Numbered from the stretch's first letter, positions 51,318 through 60,827 are shown. The stretch: DNA of 64,000 nucleotides from Aminobacter aminovorans (GCF_900445235.1 NZ_UFSM01000001.1:2495501-2559500), one strand, 5' to 3'. The notes: generated by a model not told the origin, from the letters alone. A program made the numbers and translations.

Positions 51318-51839
51318 ATGGATCTGGCGATCTACGTGGCGATAGCCGAAAACAGTGTCATCGGCCGTGAAAACGGCCTGCCGTGGAAGCTGTCGAGCGA
51401 TCTCAAACGCTTCAAGGCCGACACCATGGGCAAGCCGATCATTATGGGACGCAAGACCTATGAGAGTTTTCCCAAACGTCCGTTGCCGGGGCGGCTGAAC
51501 ATCATCGTTACCCGCGACAGGGGCTTTCGCGCCGAAGGTGCCGAGGTTGTGCATTCGCTGGAAGACGCCATCACGCTTGGCACCGCCAAGGGCCGCTGTA
51601 TGCCTGGCGTCACAGAAATCTGTGTGATCGGCGGTGGCGAGATCTACCGCCAGGCGTTGCCGCTGGCCGACCGGCTGCATGTCACCCATGTGATGGCATC
51701 GCCCGACGGCGACACGCGCTTTCCCGCGATCGATCCGGACATCTGGGCCGTGACTCGCTTCGAAGATTTCCCTGCCGGCGAAAAAGACAGCCATGCGACA
51801 CGCTATACCGTTTACGAAAAGCGCCACGACGTGCATTGA
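51318..51839 (+). CDS. folA: Dihydrofolate reductase
   Basis: Reduces dihydrofolate to tetrahydrofolate with NADPH. 173 residues: IAENSVIGRENGLPWKLSSDLKRFK (substrate and cofactor region with Trp and Asp), MGKPIIMGRKTYESF and ICVIGGGEIYRQAL, all standard. AGGAAGCGG precedes the ATG. Follows thyA by 105 bases in a thyA-folA pair. Confidence 0.96.
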   Translation: MDLAIYVAIAENSVIGRENGLPWKLSSDLKRFKADTMGKPIIMGRKTYESFPKRPLPGRLNIIVTRDRGFRAEGAEVVHSLEDAITLGTAKGRCMPGVTEICVIGGGEIYRQALPLADRLHVTHVMASPDGDTRFPAIDPDIWAVTRFEDFPAGEKDSHATRYTVYEKRHDVH

Positions 51840-51988
51840 GGGAGTGGTTTCATACATATGTAGTGGAATCCTAGGCACTTCAGGGCCATCGCGTTGAAAG
51901 CGCTTGCCCGCATCCCTATAGATGGTGTCAGTAATTGCGCGGCCGTCTCAGGCGCGGCTGTCATGGTTTCGTAGTCGAAAGGACATTC

Positions 51989-53092
51989 ATGCCCTGGAAC
52001 AATCAAAGTGGAGGCGGCGGCGGTGGCCCTTGGGGTGGCGGCGGCGGCAATAATGGCGGCGGTGGCCCCTGGGGGCAGGGACCACGTCCAAGCGGACCGC
52101 AAGGTTCGCCTCCCGATCTCGAGGACATCATTCGCCGGGGCCAGGACAAGCTGAAGCGGGCGCTGCCCGGTGGCGGCGGTTCGACAGGCGTGTTGTTCGG
52201 CCTCATCGGGGCCGGCCTGATCGCCTTCTGGGCGTTCCAGTCGATCTATACGGTGCAGCCCGACGAGCTGGCGGTCGAGTTGCGTTTCGGCAAGCCGAAG
52301 CAGGAACTGTCGCAGCCCGGCCTGCACTTCCACTGGTGGCCGATCGAGACGGTCGAAAAGGTCAATACGGCTGAAAAGCTGGTCGATATCGGCGAAGTCC
52401 GCGGCAATACGTCGTCGGGCTTGATGCTTTCCGGCGACCAGAACATCGTCGACGTAAAATTCTCCGTCGCCTACCAGGTCTCGAACCCGCAAGCCTATCT
52501 GTTCAACGTCTCCGAACCCGACATCATGGTTCGTCAGATCGCCGAAAGCGCGATGCGCGAAGTGGTTGGCCGCCGTCCGGCGCAAGACATCTTCCGCGAT
52601 GACCGTCAGGGCATTGCAGCCGGCGTGCGCGACATCATCCAGGCGACGCTCGACGACTACGGCGCGGGCCTTTCGGTCAATGCGATTTCGATCGAGGACG
52701 CGGCACCGCCGCGCGAGGTGGCAGACGCGTTCGACGAGGTGCAGCGCGCCGAGCAGGACGAAGACCGCTTCGTCGAGGAATCCAACCAGTATTCGAACCA
52801 GAAGCTCGGTCAGGCGCGCGGTGAAGCGGCTCAGGTCCGCGAAGACGCGGCAGCCTACAAGAACCGTGTCGTCCAGGAAGCTGAAGGTGAAGCCCAGCGC
52901 TTCATCTCGGTCTACAATGAATATGCCAAGGCGCCCGACGTGACCCGCAAGCGCCTCTATCTCGAAACGATGGAAAAGGTGCTTCAGGGCTCCGGCAAGG
53001 TGATCGTCGAGCAAGGCAACGGTCAGGGTGTCGTGCCCTATCTGCCGCTGCCTGAATTGCAGAAGCGCGCTCCGGCGGCGGGAGGCAACTGA
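51989..53092 (+). CDS. hflK: FtsH regulator HflK
   Basis: SPFH-type membrane protein that, with HflC, forms a large ring around the FtsH protease. Start at ATG 51989 (MPWNNQSGGGGG), 367 residues. A Gly/Pro/Asn-rich cytoplasmic N terminus, a membrane segment (about 70-90), an SPFH/PHB domain (YTVQPDELAVELRFGKP) and a helical coiled-coil C terminus. hflC overlaps its stop by one base (TGATG). Confidence 0.95.
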   Translation: MPWNNQSGGGGGGPWGGGGGNNGGGGPWGQGPRPSGPQGSPPDLEDIIRRGQDKLKRALPGGGGSTGVLFGLIGAGLIAFWAFQSIYTVQPDELAVELRFGKPKQELSQPGLHFHWWPIETVEKVNTAEKLVDIGEVRGNTSSGLMLSGDQNIVDVKFSVAYQVSNPQAYLFNVSEPDIMVRQIAESAMREVVGRRPAQDIFRDDRQGIAAGVRDIIQATLDDYGAGLSVNAISIEDAAPPREVADAFDEVQRAEQDEDRFVEESNQYSNQKLGQARGEAAQVREDAAAYKNRVVQEAEGEAQRFISVYNEYAKAPDVTRKRLYLETMEKVLQGSGKVIVEQGNGQGVVPYLPLPELQKRAPAAGGN

Positions 53093-54024
53093 TGTCCAAT
53101 CGTCTTCCCCTCATCGGCGTTCTCGCCGCTATCATCCTGTTCCTGATCTGGTCGTCGATTTTCGTGGTCAACGAGCGCCAGCAGGCAATCGTGCTGCGTT
53201 TCGGCGAGATCGTCGACGTCAAGACAGACCCCGGCATCTACTTCAAGGCGCCGTTCTCGATGTTCGAAGCCGACAACGTCCAGATCATCGAGGATCGCGT
53301 CATGCGCCTCGACCTCGACGACATCCGCGTTCAGGTCTCGGGCGGCAAGTTCTATGACGTCGATGCCTTCATCGCCTATCGCATCAACGATGCCCGCAAG
53401 TTCCGCTCGACGGTGTCGGGTAGCGTGGAACTGGCCGAACAGCGCCTGCGCACCCGCTTCGATGCGGCCTTGCGCCGGGTCTACGGCGTGCGCGGCTTCG
53501 AATCCGCACTCTCGGAAGAGCGCGCGGCAATGATGCGCGAGGTTCGCGACCAGCTGCAGCCTGATGCAACTTCGCTCGGCCTCGAAATCCAGGACGTTCG
53601 CATCCGTCGTACGGATCTTACTCAGGAAGTGTCGCAGCAGACCTTCGACCGTATGAAGGCCGAACGTCTGGCCGAGGCCGAAAGGCTGAGGGCACGCGGC
53701 CGCGAAGCGGCACAGCGCATCCGCGCCCGCGCCGACCGCGAAGTGGTCGAGATCGTCGCCGAAGCGCAGAAGGAATCGGAAATCCTGCGCGGTGAAGGCG
53801 AAGCCCAGCGCTCCGCCGTGTTCGCCGATGCGTTCAACCGGGATCCCGAGTTCTTCGACTTCTACCGTTCGATGAGCGCCTACGGCACCGCGCTGAATGC
53901 CGACGGCACGACAATGGTGCTGTCGCCGGAATCGGAATTCTTCCGCTACTTCCGCAACCCCGACAGCAACAAGGCAACGCCGGCGCCTGCCGCCGGTACG
54001 GCCGCTCCCGCAGCCAGCAACTAA
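53092..54024 (+). CDS. hflC: FtsH regulator HflC
   Basis: Partner SPFH protein of HflK. 310 residues: membrane segment (about 9-27), IFVVNERQQAIVLRFGEIV at the start of the SPFH domain, then the C-terminal coiled coil and the SPESEFFRYFRNPD motif. The Ala/Pro-rich tail is extra. It overlaps hflK by one base, and the DUF2065 gene starts 3 bases after its stop. Confidence 0.95.
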   Translation: MSNRLPLIGVLAAIILFLIWSSIFVVNERQQAIVLRFGEIVDVKTDPGIYFKAPFSMFEADNVQIIEDRVMRLDLDDIRVQVSGGKFYDVDAFIAYRINDARKFRSTVSGSVELAEQRLRTRFDAALRRVYGVRGFESALSEERAAMMREVRDQLQPDATSLGLEIQDVRIRRTDLTQEVSQQTFDRMKAERLAEAERLRARGREAAQRIRARADREVVEIVAEAQKESEILRGEGEAQRSAVFADAFNRDPEFFDFYRSMSAYGTALNADGTTMVLSPESEFFRYFRNPDSNKATPAPAAGTAAPAASN

Positions 54025-54027
54025 GCA

Positions 54028-54213
54028 GTGCGGGACTTTATCGTCGCCATGGGCCTGGTCCTCGTCATCGAGGGCCTGGTCTATGGCGGCTTTCCTGCCG
54101 CGGCCAAGAAGATGGCCGCGCAGGCGGCCGAAATGCCCGAGACGGTGCTCCGGGCAGTCGGTCTTGCCGCCATCGTCATCGGTGTCGGCATCGTCTGGCT
54201 CGTCAGGGGATAA
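54028..54213 (+). CDS. DUF2065 family membrane protein
   Basis: 61 residues with two hydrophobic segments and the family motif FIVAMGLVLVIEGLVYGGFP. GTG start 3 bases after hflC. Small DUF2065 proteins commonly follow hflKC in proteobacteria; role in the HflKC-FtsH complex is unproven. Confidence 0.88.
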   Translation: MRDFIVAMGLVLVIEGLVYGGFPAAAKKMAAQAAEMPETVLRAVGLAAIVIGVGIVWLVRG

Positions 54214-54337
54214 CGGACGATTTATCCTGTGCCCGTAGCAATGGTCGCAAACAGGCCTTATTTGTTTCCATCATGACGCTTCGCGTTCGGACGGCCCGGC
54301 GCGATCAATGCCATGACAGCCCCGGGAGGCTTCCCTT

Positions 54338-55855
54338 ATGATTTCCACGCCCCTTTTGCGCGCCATGCGAAAGGCCTCTCTGGCCGCCACCACGGCGCTG
54401 ATGATCGGTGCCGCGGTCGCGCCGTCCTTCGTTACGCCCGCGCTGGCGCAGGGTCCTGAGTCTGTTGCCAATCTCGCCGAGGGCCTGCTGGGCGCCGTCG
54501 TCAACATCTCGACGTCGCAGACCGTCAAGGGCAGCGAAGGCGGAGAAGACGAGAACGCGGTTCCGATGCCGCAGCTTCCTGAGGGATCGCCGTTCCAGGA
54601 TTTCTTCGACGAGTTCTTCAAGAACCGCGAAGGCCAGAACAATGGCGGCTCGCAGAAGGTGCAGTCGCTTGGCTCCGGCTTCGTCATCGATGCCGAGAAG
54701 GGCATCGTGGTCACCAACAACCACGTCATCGCCGATGCCGACGAGATCGAGGTCAATTTCTCCGACGGCTCCAAGCTGAAGGCCGAGCTGGTCGGCACCG
54801 ACACCAAGACCGACATTGCGGTGCTGAAGGTCGATCCCAAGGCCAAGAAGCTGACGGCGGTGAAGTTCGGCGATTCCGACAAGATGCGCATCGGCGACTG
54901 GGTGATGGCGATCGGCAACCCGTTCGGCCTTGGCGGCACGGTGACGGTCGGCATCATCTCGGCGCGCAATCGCGACATCAATTCCGGCCCCTATGACGAC
55001 TTCATCCAGACCGACGCCGCGATCAACCGCGGCAATTCGGGCGGACCGCTGTTCAACATGGAGGGCGAGGTCATCGGCATCAACACGGCGATCATCTCGC
55101 CGTCGGGTGGCTCGATCGGCATCGGCTTCTCGATCCCGGCGGAGATCGCTGTCGGCGTGGTCAACCAGTTGTCCGAGTTCGGCGAAACCCGCCGCGGCTG
55201 GCTGGGCGTGCGCATCCAGCCTGTTACCGACGACATTGCCGAGAGCCTCGGCATGGCCACCGCAAAGGGCGCGCTGATCGCCGGCATCATCAAGGGCGGC
55301 CCGGTCGACAACGGTCAGATCCTGCCCGGCGACGTGGTGATCAAGTTCGACGGCAGGGACGTGGTCGAGATGCGCGACCTGCCGCGTGTCGTGGCCGAGA
55401 GCCCCGTTGGCAAGGCCGTCGACGTGGTGATCGTGCGCAAGGGCGTCGAGCAGACTGTCAAGGTGACGCTCGGCCGGCTTGAGGACGGCGAGAAGCTGGC
55501 CGAAGGCGAAGCCGCCAAGCCGGAAGAAGGTGCCGACAAGGGCGCTGAGGTGGCCACCGCAAGCGTGCTCGGCATGACCATCGGCGAACTCGACAGCGAC
55601 GCGCGCGCCAAGTTCGGCATCGCCGCTGAGGTGTCTGGTGCGGTCGTCACCGCCGTTGCCAAGGATTCGGCGGCTGCCGAACGCGGCATCGTCGCCGGCG
55701 AGGTGATCACCGAGATCGCCCAGGAATCGGTGTCGACGCCGAAAGAGGTGACGGACCGCATCGCCGCGCTCAAGGAGCAGGGCCGCAAGAATGCGCTTCT
55801 GATGCTGGCGTCCAAGTCCGGCGAGTTGCGCTTCGTGACGATCCGGATGGACTGA
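54338..55855 (+). CDS. degP: Periplasmic Do-type serine protease
   Basis: 505 residues. A Sec signal peptide ends near ALAQ (about 38). The trypsin-like triad is His129 (TNNHV), Asp159 (KTDIAVL) and Ser234 (RGNSGGPLF). Two PDZ domains follow, the first starting near GWLGVRIQPV. SD GGGAGG precedes the ATG. The hflKC-degP order is conserved in rhizobia and joins membrane and periplasmic protein quality control. DegQ-like naming is equally possible. Confidence 0.95.
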   Translation: MISTPLLRAMRKASLAATTALMIGAAVAPSFVTPALAQGPESVANLAEGLLGAVVNISTSQTVKGSEGGEDENAVPMPQLPEGSPFQDFFDEFFKNREGQNNGGSQKVQSLGSGFVIDAEKGIVVTNNHVIADADEIEVNFSDGSKLKAELVGTDTKTDIAVLKVDPKAKKLTAVKFGDSDKMRIGDWVMAIGNPFGLGGTVTVGIISARNRDINSGPYDDFIQTDAAINRGNSGGPLFNMEGEVIGINTAIISPSGGSIGIGFSIPAEIAVGVVNQLSEFGETRRGWLGVRIQPVTDDIAESLGMATAKGALIAGIIKGGPVDNGQILPGDVVIKFDGRDVVEMRDLPRVVAESPVGKAVDVVIVRKGVEQTVKVTLGRLEDGEKLAEGEAAKPEEGADKGAEVATASVLGMTIGELDSDARAKFGIAAEVSGAVVTAVAKDSAAAERGIVAGEVITEIAQESVSTPKEVTDRIAALKEQGRKNALLMLASKSGELRFVTIRMD

Positions 55856-55889
55856 TTCAGGAAATTCAGGCAAGTGCCTGAAGGACAAG

Positions 55890-55918
55890 AAAAAGGCGGC
55901 TAGTTGGCCGCCTTTTTT
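55890..55918. terminator. Bidirectional terminator overlapping the GNAT stop
   Basis: AAAAGGCGGC and GCCGCCTTTT form a perfect 10-bp stem with a 6-base loop. The loop contains the stop codon of the convergent acetyltransferase gene (55900-55902), so the stem is part of its last codons. Confidence 0.9.
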
Positions 55919-56472
55919 CGTTCGTGCCACTGGTTTCGGTTGAGGCTGTAGAAGACGTGGCGCCTGAGTTCGGGATGGGTGTCGGGGACGCGCGGGTGAT
56001 CGAAGTCACGCGACGGATCGGGCTGCATGCCGAGGCGCCGCATGACAGCCGTCGAGCGGTGGTTGTTCCACACGGCGAATGACACGACTTCGTCGTCGCC
56101 GATCGTGTCGAAGGCAAAGGTGAGCCAGGCTTCCGCCGCCTCGGTGACATAGCCCTTGCCCCAGAATTCGGGTGCCAGCCGCCAGCCGATTTCCAAAGTG
56201 CCTCTTGGGATGCAGGGCTCGAGGTCCGTGCGCAGGAGGCCGACGAAGCCGATGCACTCGCCTGTGTCGGCAATCTCGGCGGCGGCGAAGCCGAAGCCGT
56301 CGCGCTCGGCGTTGCCGCGGAGCTTGTCGAAGAGCGCGTCGCTCTCTGCGCGGCTGCGACGCATGCCAAAGAACGCCATCACCTGATCGTCCGAATTGAT
56401 GCGGTGGAAGAGAGCGCGGTCGCGCTCTTCCCAGTTGCGCAGGATCAGGCGTTGGGTGCGGATTTGCTTCAT
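55900..56472 (-). CDS. GNAT family (RimJ/RimL-type) N-acetyltransferase
   Basis: 190 residues, beginning IRTQRLILRNWEERDRALFHRINSDDQVM, the typical RimJ/RimL-type N terminus, with the acetyl-CoA motif YVTEAAEAWLTFAFD and NNHRSTAVMRRLGM near the C terminus. Substrate unknown. Its last codons overlap the terminator shared with degP. Upstream 160 bases hold repeat copy 2. Confidence 0.87.
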   Translation of the reverse strand: MKQIRTQRLILRNWEERDRALFHRINSDDQVMAFFGMRRSRAESDALFDKLRGNAERDGFGFAAAEIADTGECIGFVGLLRTDLEPCIPRGTLEIGWRLAPEFWGKGYVTEAAEAWLTFAFDTIGDDEVVSFAVWNNHRSTAVMRRLGMQPDPSRDFDHPRVPDTHPELRRHVFYSLNRNQWHERKKAAN

Positions 56473-56544
56473 CGAGACCTTCCTATAATTCCACTCCCGC
56501 TGTCATCTGGCGTGGTTCTCTCCGCTTCCGGTGCTCACAGAGCT

Positions 56545-56570
56545 GAACGTGCGCTGCGCTCCGGTTCTCG
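56545..56570 (+). repeat. Dispersed repeat, copy 2
   Basis: Matches 39955-39980 at 23 of 26 positions (starts GAACGTGCGCTGCGC, ends CCGGTTCTCG). Followed by direct repeats of GCGAATTCTG (near 56597 and 56614), between the GNAT gene and serB. Confidence 0.55.
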
Positions 56571-56631
56571 ACAACCGCATCATATGCGTCGGAGCAGCGA
56601 ATTCTGGGCCGGAGCGAATTCTGCGAATGTC

Positions 56632-57519
56632 TCATCCGGCGAAATCGGTTGAACGATAGCCCTGGAGGTAGAGCAGGGCGGTGAGGTCGGAATTGTCGAT
56701 GCGGATTCTTGCCTGGGCGGCCACCGACGGCTTGGCGTGAAGGGCAACGCCCGAGCCGGCGAGGCGGATCATGTCGAGATCGTTGGCGCCGTCGCCGACG
56801 GCGATCGCATCGGCTGGCGTCAGGCCGAGGCGCGCAGCAATCTCATTCAGCGCATCGGCCTTTGCAGCGCGGCCGAGGATCGGCTCCGAGACCTTGCCGG
56901 TGAGGCGGCCGTCGGCTTCGATCAGGTGGTTGGCGCGGTTTTCGTCGAAGCCGAGCCTGGCGGCGATGCGCGAGGTGAAGACGTCGAAGCCGCCGGAGAC
57001 AAGTGCGGTGTAGGCCCCATGCGCCTTCATGGTGGCGACCAGCGTCTTGCCGCCGGAAGTGAGCGTCAGCCTGGCGTCGATGATGCGGTCGATGACCGAG
57101 GCGTCGAGGCCGGCGAGCAAGGCGACGCGTTCGCGCAGCGCCGGTTCGAAGGCGATCTCGCCGTTCATCGAGCGCGCGGTGATGTCGGCGACGCGATCCT
57201 TGACGCCGATTTCGTCGGCGAGCTCGTCGATGCATTCCTGCTCGATCATCGTCGAATCCATGTCGGCGATGAGGATCTTTTTCCTACGTGTGGTGTTGTC
57301 CTGGATGGCGAAATCGAGGGCTTCGCCGGCGACGGCTGCGGCGAGCGCAACATGCGCGTCTTCGGCCGAAAGCCCCTGTGGCAGCGCGATGTCGCAGGCC
57401 ACGGCCTCGGCCAGCCACACAATGGCGCTTGCGCCGAGGGCGCGACAGGCCTTATCGGCAAGGGACGGAGCCAGCAGAGCGCGGTCCGGATGGGAAATGA
57501 GCGTGGCGATCAGCGGCAT
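56632..57519 (-). CDS. serB: Phosphoserine phosphatase
   Basis: HAD-family enzyme that makes serine from phosphoserine. Start ATG 57519 (MPLIATLISHPDRALL), 295 residues. An N-terminal ACT-like region precedes the HAD domain: DMDSTMIEQECIDELAD (Asp86, Asp88), LVSGGFDVF and AVGDGANDLDMI. The start lies inside the 5' end of the divergent miaA. Confidence 0.95.
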   Translation of the reverse strand: MPLIATLISHPDRALLAPSLADKACRALGASAIVWLAEAVACDIALPQGLSAEDAHVALAAAVAGEALDFAIQDNTTRRKKILIADMDSTMIEQECIDELADEIGVKDRVADITARSMNGEIAFEPALRERVALLAGLDASVIDRIIDARLTLTSGGKTLVATMKAHGAYTALVSGGFDVFTSRIAARLGFDENRANHLIEADGRLTGKVSEPILGRAAKADALNEIAARLGLTPADAIAVGDGANDLDMIRLAGSGVALHAKPSVAAQARIRIDNSDLTALLYLQGYRSTDFAG

Positions 57520-58456
57520 CGAAAATTCCGGGACAAGCGAGGGGCGCATCAAGAACGCGACCCTGATAGCCGGGCCGACTGCCAGCGGCAAGTCGGCGTT
57601 GGCGCTCAAGCTCGCCGAGCGCGACGGTGGCGTCATCGTCAATGCCGATTCGATGCAGGTCTATAGCGTGCTCGACGTGCTGACGGCGCGGCCGAGCGCC
57701 GACGATCTGACGCGTGTGCGCCACTTCCTCTACGGCCATGTTTCGCCGGCGACCGCCTATTCGACCGGCAGTTGGCTGCGCGACGTCGCCGTGGTCGCCG
57801 ACAGCGGGCTGTTTGCCGAAAAGCCGCCGATCTTTGTCGGCGGCACCGGGCTCTATTTCCGGGCACTGGCCGAGGGCATTTCCGACATGCCCGACATTCC
57901 CACCGAAATTCGCGATCGCTGGCGCTGGCGTCTCAACGAGGAAGGCGCGCCGCGGCTGCACCGCGTCCTGATGCACGTCGACAGCGCGGTGGCGATGCGG
58001 TTGAAGGCCAGCGACGGCCAGCGCATCGTGCGGGCGCTGGAGGTGTTGGAGGCATCGGGACGCTCGATCCTGAAATGGCAGGCTGACAAGGGGCATCCGC
58101 TGATCGACCTTGCCACGGCGCGTTTCATCGTCATCGAACCGGAGCGCGAACTTCTGATCAAGCGCATCGACCAGCGCTTCGACCGGATGATCGAGGCCGG
58201 CGCGCTGGACGAGGTCAAGGCGATCACCGCGATGCGGCTTGCGCCGGAGCTGCCGGCGATGAAGGCGATCGGCGTGCGCGAGCTGGCGGCGGCCATGGCC
58301 GGCGAGATGAGCTTCGAGGAGGCGATCGATCGCGCCAAGATTGCCACGCGGCAATATTCGAAGCGGCAATCGACGTGGTTCCGCAACCAGTTCGGACCGG
58401 AATGGCAACGTATCGGCGGCGAGGCCGGTCGGACTTCCGAGGGGTCTGATGCATAG
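57497..58456 (+). CDS. miaA: tRNA dimethylallyltransferase
   Basis: Adds the dimethylallyl group to A37 of tRNAs reading UNN codons. 319 residues from ATG 57497; GTG 57503 with GGGA seven bases upstream is a close alternative, and the start is uncertain. Motifs: IAGPTASGKSALALKLAE (P loop) with NADSMQVYSVLDVLTARP, FVGGTGLYFRAL and the C-terminal RQYSKRQSTWFRNQF. It overlaps the divergent serB start by about 20 bases. Confidence 0.93.
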   Translation: MSVAISGIENSGTSEGRIKNATLIAGPTASGKSALALKLAERDGGVIVNADSMQVYSVLDVLTARPSADDLTRVRHFLYGHVSPATAYSTGSWLRDVAVVADSGLFAEKPPIFVGGTGLYFRALAEGISDMPDIPTEIRDRWRWRLNEEGAPRLHRVLMHVDSAVAMRLKASDGQRIVRALEVLEASGRSILKWQADKGHPLIDLATARFIVIEPERELLIKRIDQRFDRMIEAGALDEVKAITAMRLAPELPAMKAIGVRELAAAMAGEMSFEEAIDRAKIATRQYSKRQSTWFRNQFGPEWQRIGGEAGRTSEGSDA

Positions 58457-58531
58457 GAAGTGCCGGCCTGGATTAACCGTCCGTAAGGCGCGACATGACA
58501 TAACGCCAGCTGGGGTTCCACTAGGATCATC

Positions 58532-59323
58532 ATGCGCTTTCACCGGGCTGAAACCGCGTTTTTCATCTTCAGTGCGCTGATTTTGTCGGCGGCGCTGGGG
58601 ATCTTCTATGCCTGGGGCCAGATTCAGGGATCGGCTGAAGCGCTTTACACGCCGGGCTGGGTCCAGAGCGTCGAGGTGGTGGAGCGGCTGCTGTTCATGA
58701 TCGCGCTGCTGCTCAGTGGTACGCTGGTCTATGGCGTGTTCTTCATCTTCCCGCAGATTCGTACTCAGGTGAAGGAAGGCGGCGAGCTGCGCCAGATGAC
58801 GGCGTCGCTGAGCGAGCGGTCGCGTACCCTCGAACAGGCTGCACTCACCGACGGCCTGACCGGCATGCAGAACCGGCGCTATTTCGACGATGCACTGAGA
58901 GAATATCTCGGCGAGTTCCGTCGTATCGACAGGCCAGTCGGACTGATGATCCTCGACCTCGATCACTTCAAGCAGGTCAACGACACCTATGGTCACGACG
59001 CCGGTGACGAGGTCCTGCGCTCGGTCGCCAAGTGCCTCAAGAGCATGACCCGGTACCACGACGTGGTGGCGCGGCTGGGCGGCGAGGAATTCGCCATCGT
59101 TGCCCCCAACATGGATATCGAGCTTCTGCAGCGCTTTGCCGAGCGCATGCGCAAGGCGATCGCCGGCATGGCGATCGAGGCCGGTGGCGCCCAGCTCAAC
59201 GTGACCTCGAGTTTCGGCCTTGCCCTATGGGACCGCGAGGAAACCGCCGAAGAGTTCTATCGCCGCGCCGACAAGCAGCTCTACGAAGCCAAGCGGCAGG
59301 GCCGCAACCGCGTCTGCGCGTGA
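58532..59323 (+). CDS. Membrane-bound diguanylate cyclase, short
   Basis: 263 residues: two N-terminal membrane segments (about 8-28 and 52-74), a short helix, and a GGDEF domain with LTDGLTGMQNRRYFD, DLDHFKQVNDTYGHDAGD and an active GGEEF. The I-site RYHD lies five residues before GGEEF. No separate sensor domain is apparent. Second c-di-GMP synthase of the window. Confidence 0.9.
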   Translation: MRFHRAETAFFIFSALILSAALGIFYAWGQIQGSAEALYTPGWVQSVEVVERLLFMIALLLSGTLVYGVFFIFPQIRTQVKEGGELRQMTASLSERSRTLEQAALTDGLTGMQNRRYFDDALREYLGEFRRIDRPVGLMILDLDHFKQVNDTYGHDAGDEVLRSVAKCLKSMTRYHDVVARLGGEEFAIVAPNMDIELLQRFAERMRKAIAGMAIEAGGAQLNVTSSFGLALWDREETAEEFYRRADKQLYEAKRQGRNRVCA

Positions 59324-59394
59324 ATTCCTGTCGCTGGAAACGTGATGCCGGCCGCCTGACTAATTCCCGTACAGGAATAGGCACGGCGGAGACG

Positions 59395-60210
59395 TTAGAG
59401 AAAGCTTTCCAGGCTCGCCAGTAGACGTTTCGGCGCTTCCAGCTGTGGCATGTGGCCGACAGCGGGGATCGTTTCGAAACCTGCCTGCGGCATGAGCGCG
59501 TGAAGGGCCTTCGCCCGCTCAAGCGGAATCCAGGGATCGTCTTCTCCCCAGATGATCCTCACCGGGCAGCGCAGCTTTCCGAACAGGGGTTCTATCTCCG
59601 CCGTGTAACGCTCGTCGGCTTGGGCAAACTGCCTGTAAAAGCTGGCGGCTCCGTCGTCCGTCAACCATGGCTCGACCAGGCCGTAGATGTCGTCGTCAGC
59701 GACGGCGCCGACCAGTGCGCCTCTGATGTAGGCCTCCACCAGCGCCCGGTGGATGTGGGCGGGCAGACCCTGGAAGGCCTCGACATGCCTGCCCATGTGA
59801 TCGAAGAATGCCGAGCCCCAGGGACGCATCGCCACGACGTTCATCAGCACGTAGCGCTCGTAGTCGCAGCCAAGCAGAAGATGCGCTCGCAAGGTGGTGG
59901 CGCCACCGAAGTCGTGGGCGATGACCGACGGACGCACGAGCCGCCAGTGGGCGAGCATCTCGGCGAAAATCTCGCCCTGGACATCGAGCGAAGTTCTTTG
60001 TGCTGCGGCTTTGTCCGATTGCCCGTAGCCTGGCATGTCGTACCAGTACACCCGGTATCGCTGTGCCAGAAAAGGGATGATCCGGTGCCAGGAGAAGGAC
60101 GACCAAGGCCAGCCATGCGCGAGCACGAGGTCGGGGCCATCGCCGGCGTGGCCGGCGCTGACGCTGCCGGCGCTCGTCGAGACCGTTTCGGAGAGCGTCC
60201 AATCGCCCAT
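59395..60210 (-). CDS. Alpha/beta hydrolase, haloacetate dehalogenase-like
   Basis: 271 residues from ATG 60210 (MGDWTLSETVSTSAG). Oxyanion region HGWPWSSFSWHRIIPFLA, nucleophile Asp100 in VIAHDFGG, acid in WGEDDPWIP and His in VGHMPQLEAP. An Asp nucleophile points to the dehalogenase/epoxide hydrolase branch; fluoroacetate dehalogenases are the closest general look. Substrate not known. The start is chosen where the sequence becomes coding-like. Confidence 0.85.
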   Translation of the reverse strand: MGDWTLSETVSTSAGSVSAGHAGDGPDLVLAHGWPWSSFSWHRIIPFLAQRYRVYWYDMPGYGQSDKAAAQRTSLDVQGEIFAEMLAHWRLVRPSVIAHDFGGATTLRAHLLLGCDYERYVLMNVVAMRPWGSAFFDHMGRHVEAFQGLPAHIHRALVEAYIRGALVGAVADDDIYGLVEPWLTDDGAASFYRQFAQADERYTAEIEPLFGKLRCPVRIIWGEDDPWIPLERAKALHALMPQAGFETIPAVGHMPQLEAPKRLLASLESFL

Positions 60211-60429
60211 GCGCTGTTCTCCGCGATGCGCCAAGTTCTCATGGTTGCCGCAGCGGCGGCAGATGTCATGGCTCAGCGCCGGATGGCAACTGCGCCAGAC
60301 TGCGACGGATTTCACATGCCATTGGGCTTGGCTCGAACTTGCCGCTGGACGTCATAGCCGAACGACGCAACACTGATCTCGCCGTCGTCTGAATGGCTGC
60401 GGCCGGATCAGGGTAGAGGAGGACGAGGA

Positions 60430-60741
60430 ATGGACGATTCAGACCGGTGGCGAAACATGGCGAGCGCGCCAAAGGACGGCAGCCGGATCCTGGTCACCGT
60501 GCGGCCTTCCGAGCAGGGGCCGGCGGAGGTCGACGTGGCCTACTGGGCCCGGCCCGACGCATTTGGCATCGAAGGCTGGCGCGCCGGCGATTCCTATCCG
60601 GGTTGCATCATCGGCTATGCCGATCCGGAGCTGAAATGCTGGATGCCGCTGCCGACAGCCAATCTGAGCAAGAATTCGCCCGAGATGCCGACGCCGTGGG
60701 AGGGCGAAGACGAGGAACAGCTGGACGGATCCGGCATCTGA
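60430..60741 (+). CDS. DUF551-like small protein
   Basis: 103 residues. The N terminus WRNMASAPKDGSRILVTVR and the ending of the core CWMPLP match the pattern of DUF551-type proteins, often of phage or rhizobial origin. GAGGAGGACGAGGA precedes ATG 60430. Function unknown. Convergent arrangement with the HerA-like gene. Confidence 0.65.
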   Translation: MDDSDRWRNMASAPKDGSRILVTVRPSEQGPAEVDVAYWARPDAFGIEGWRAGDSYPGCIIGYADPELKCWMPLPTANLSKNSPEMPTPWEGEDEEQLDGSGI

Positions 60742-60827
60742 AGGATGAGCCTGCTGCCGGCGCGACGAGGACTGGTGTTCACGCGCATGCGTCCGCCGTG
60801 TCGTCATGTGTGCTGGCGTGGGCCCGT

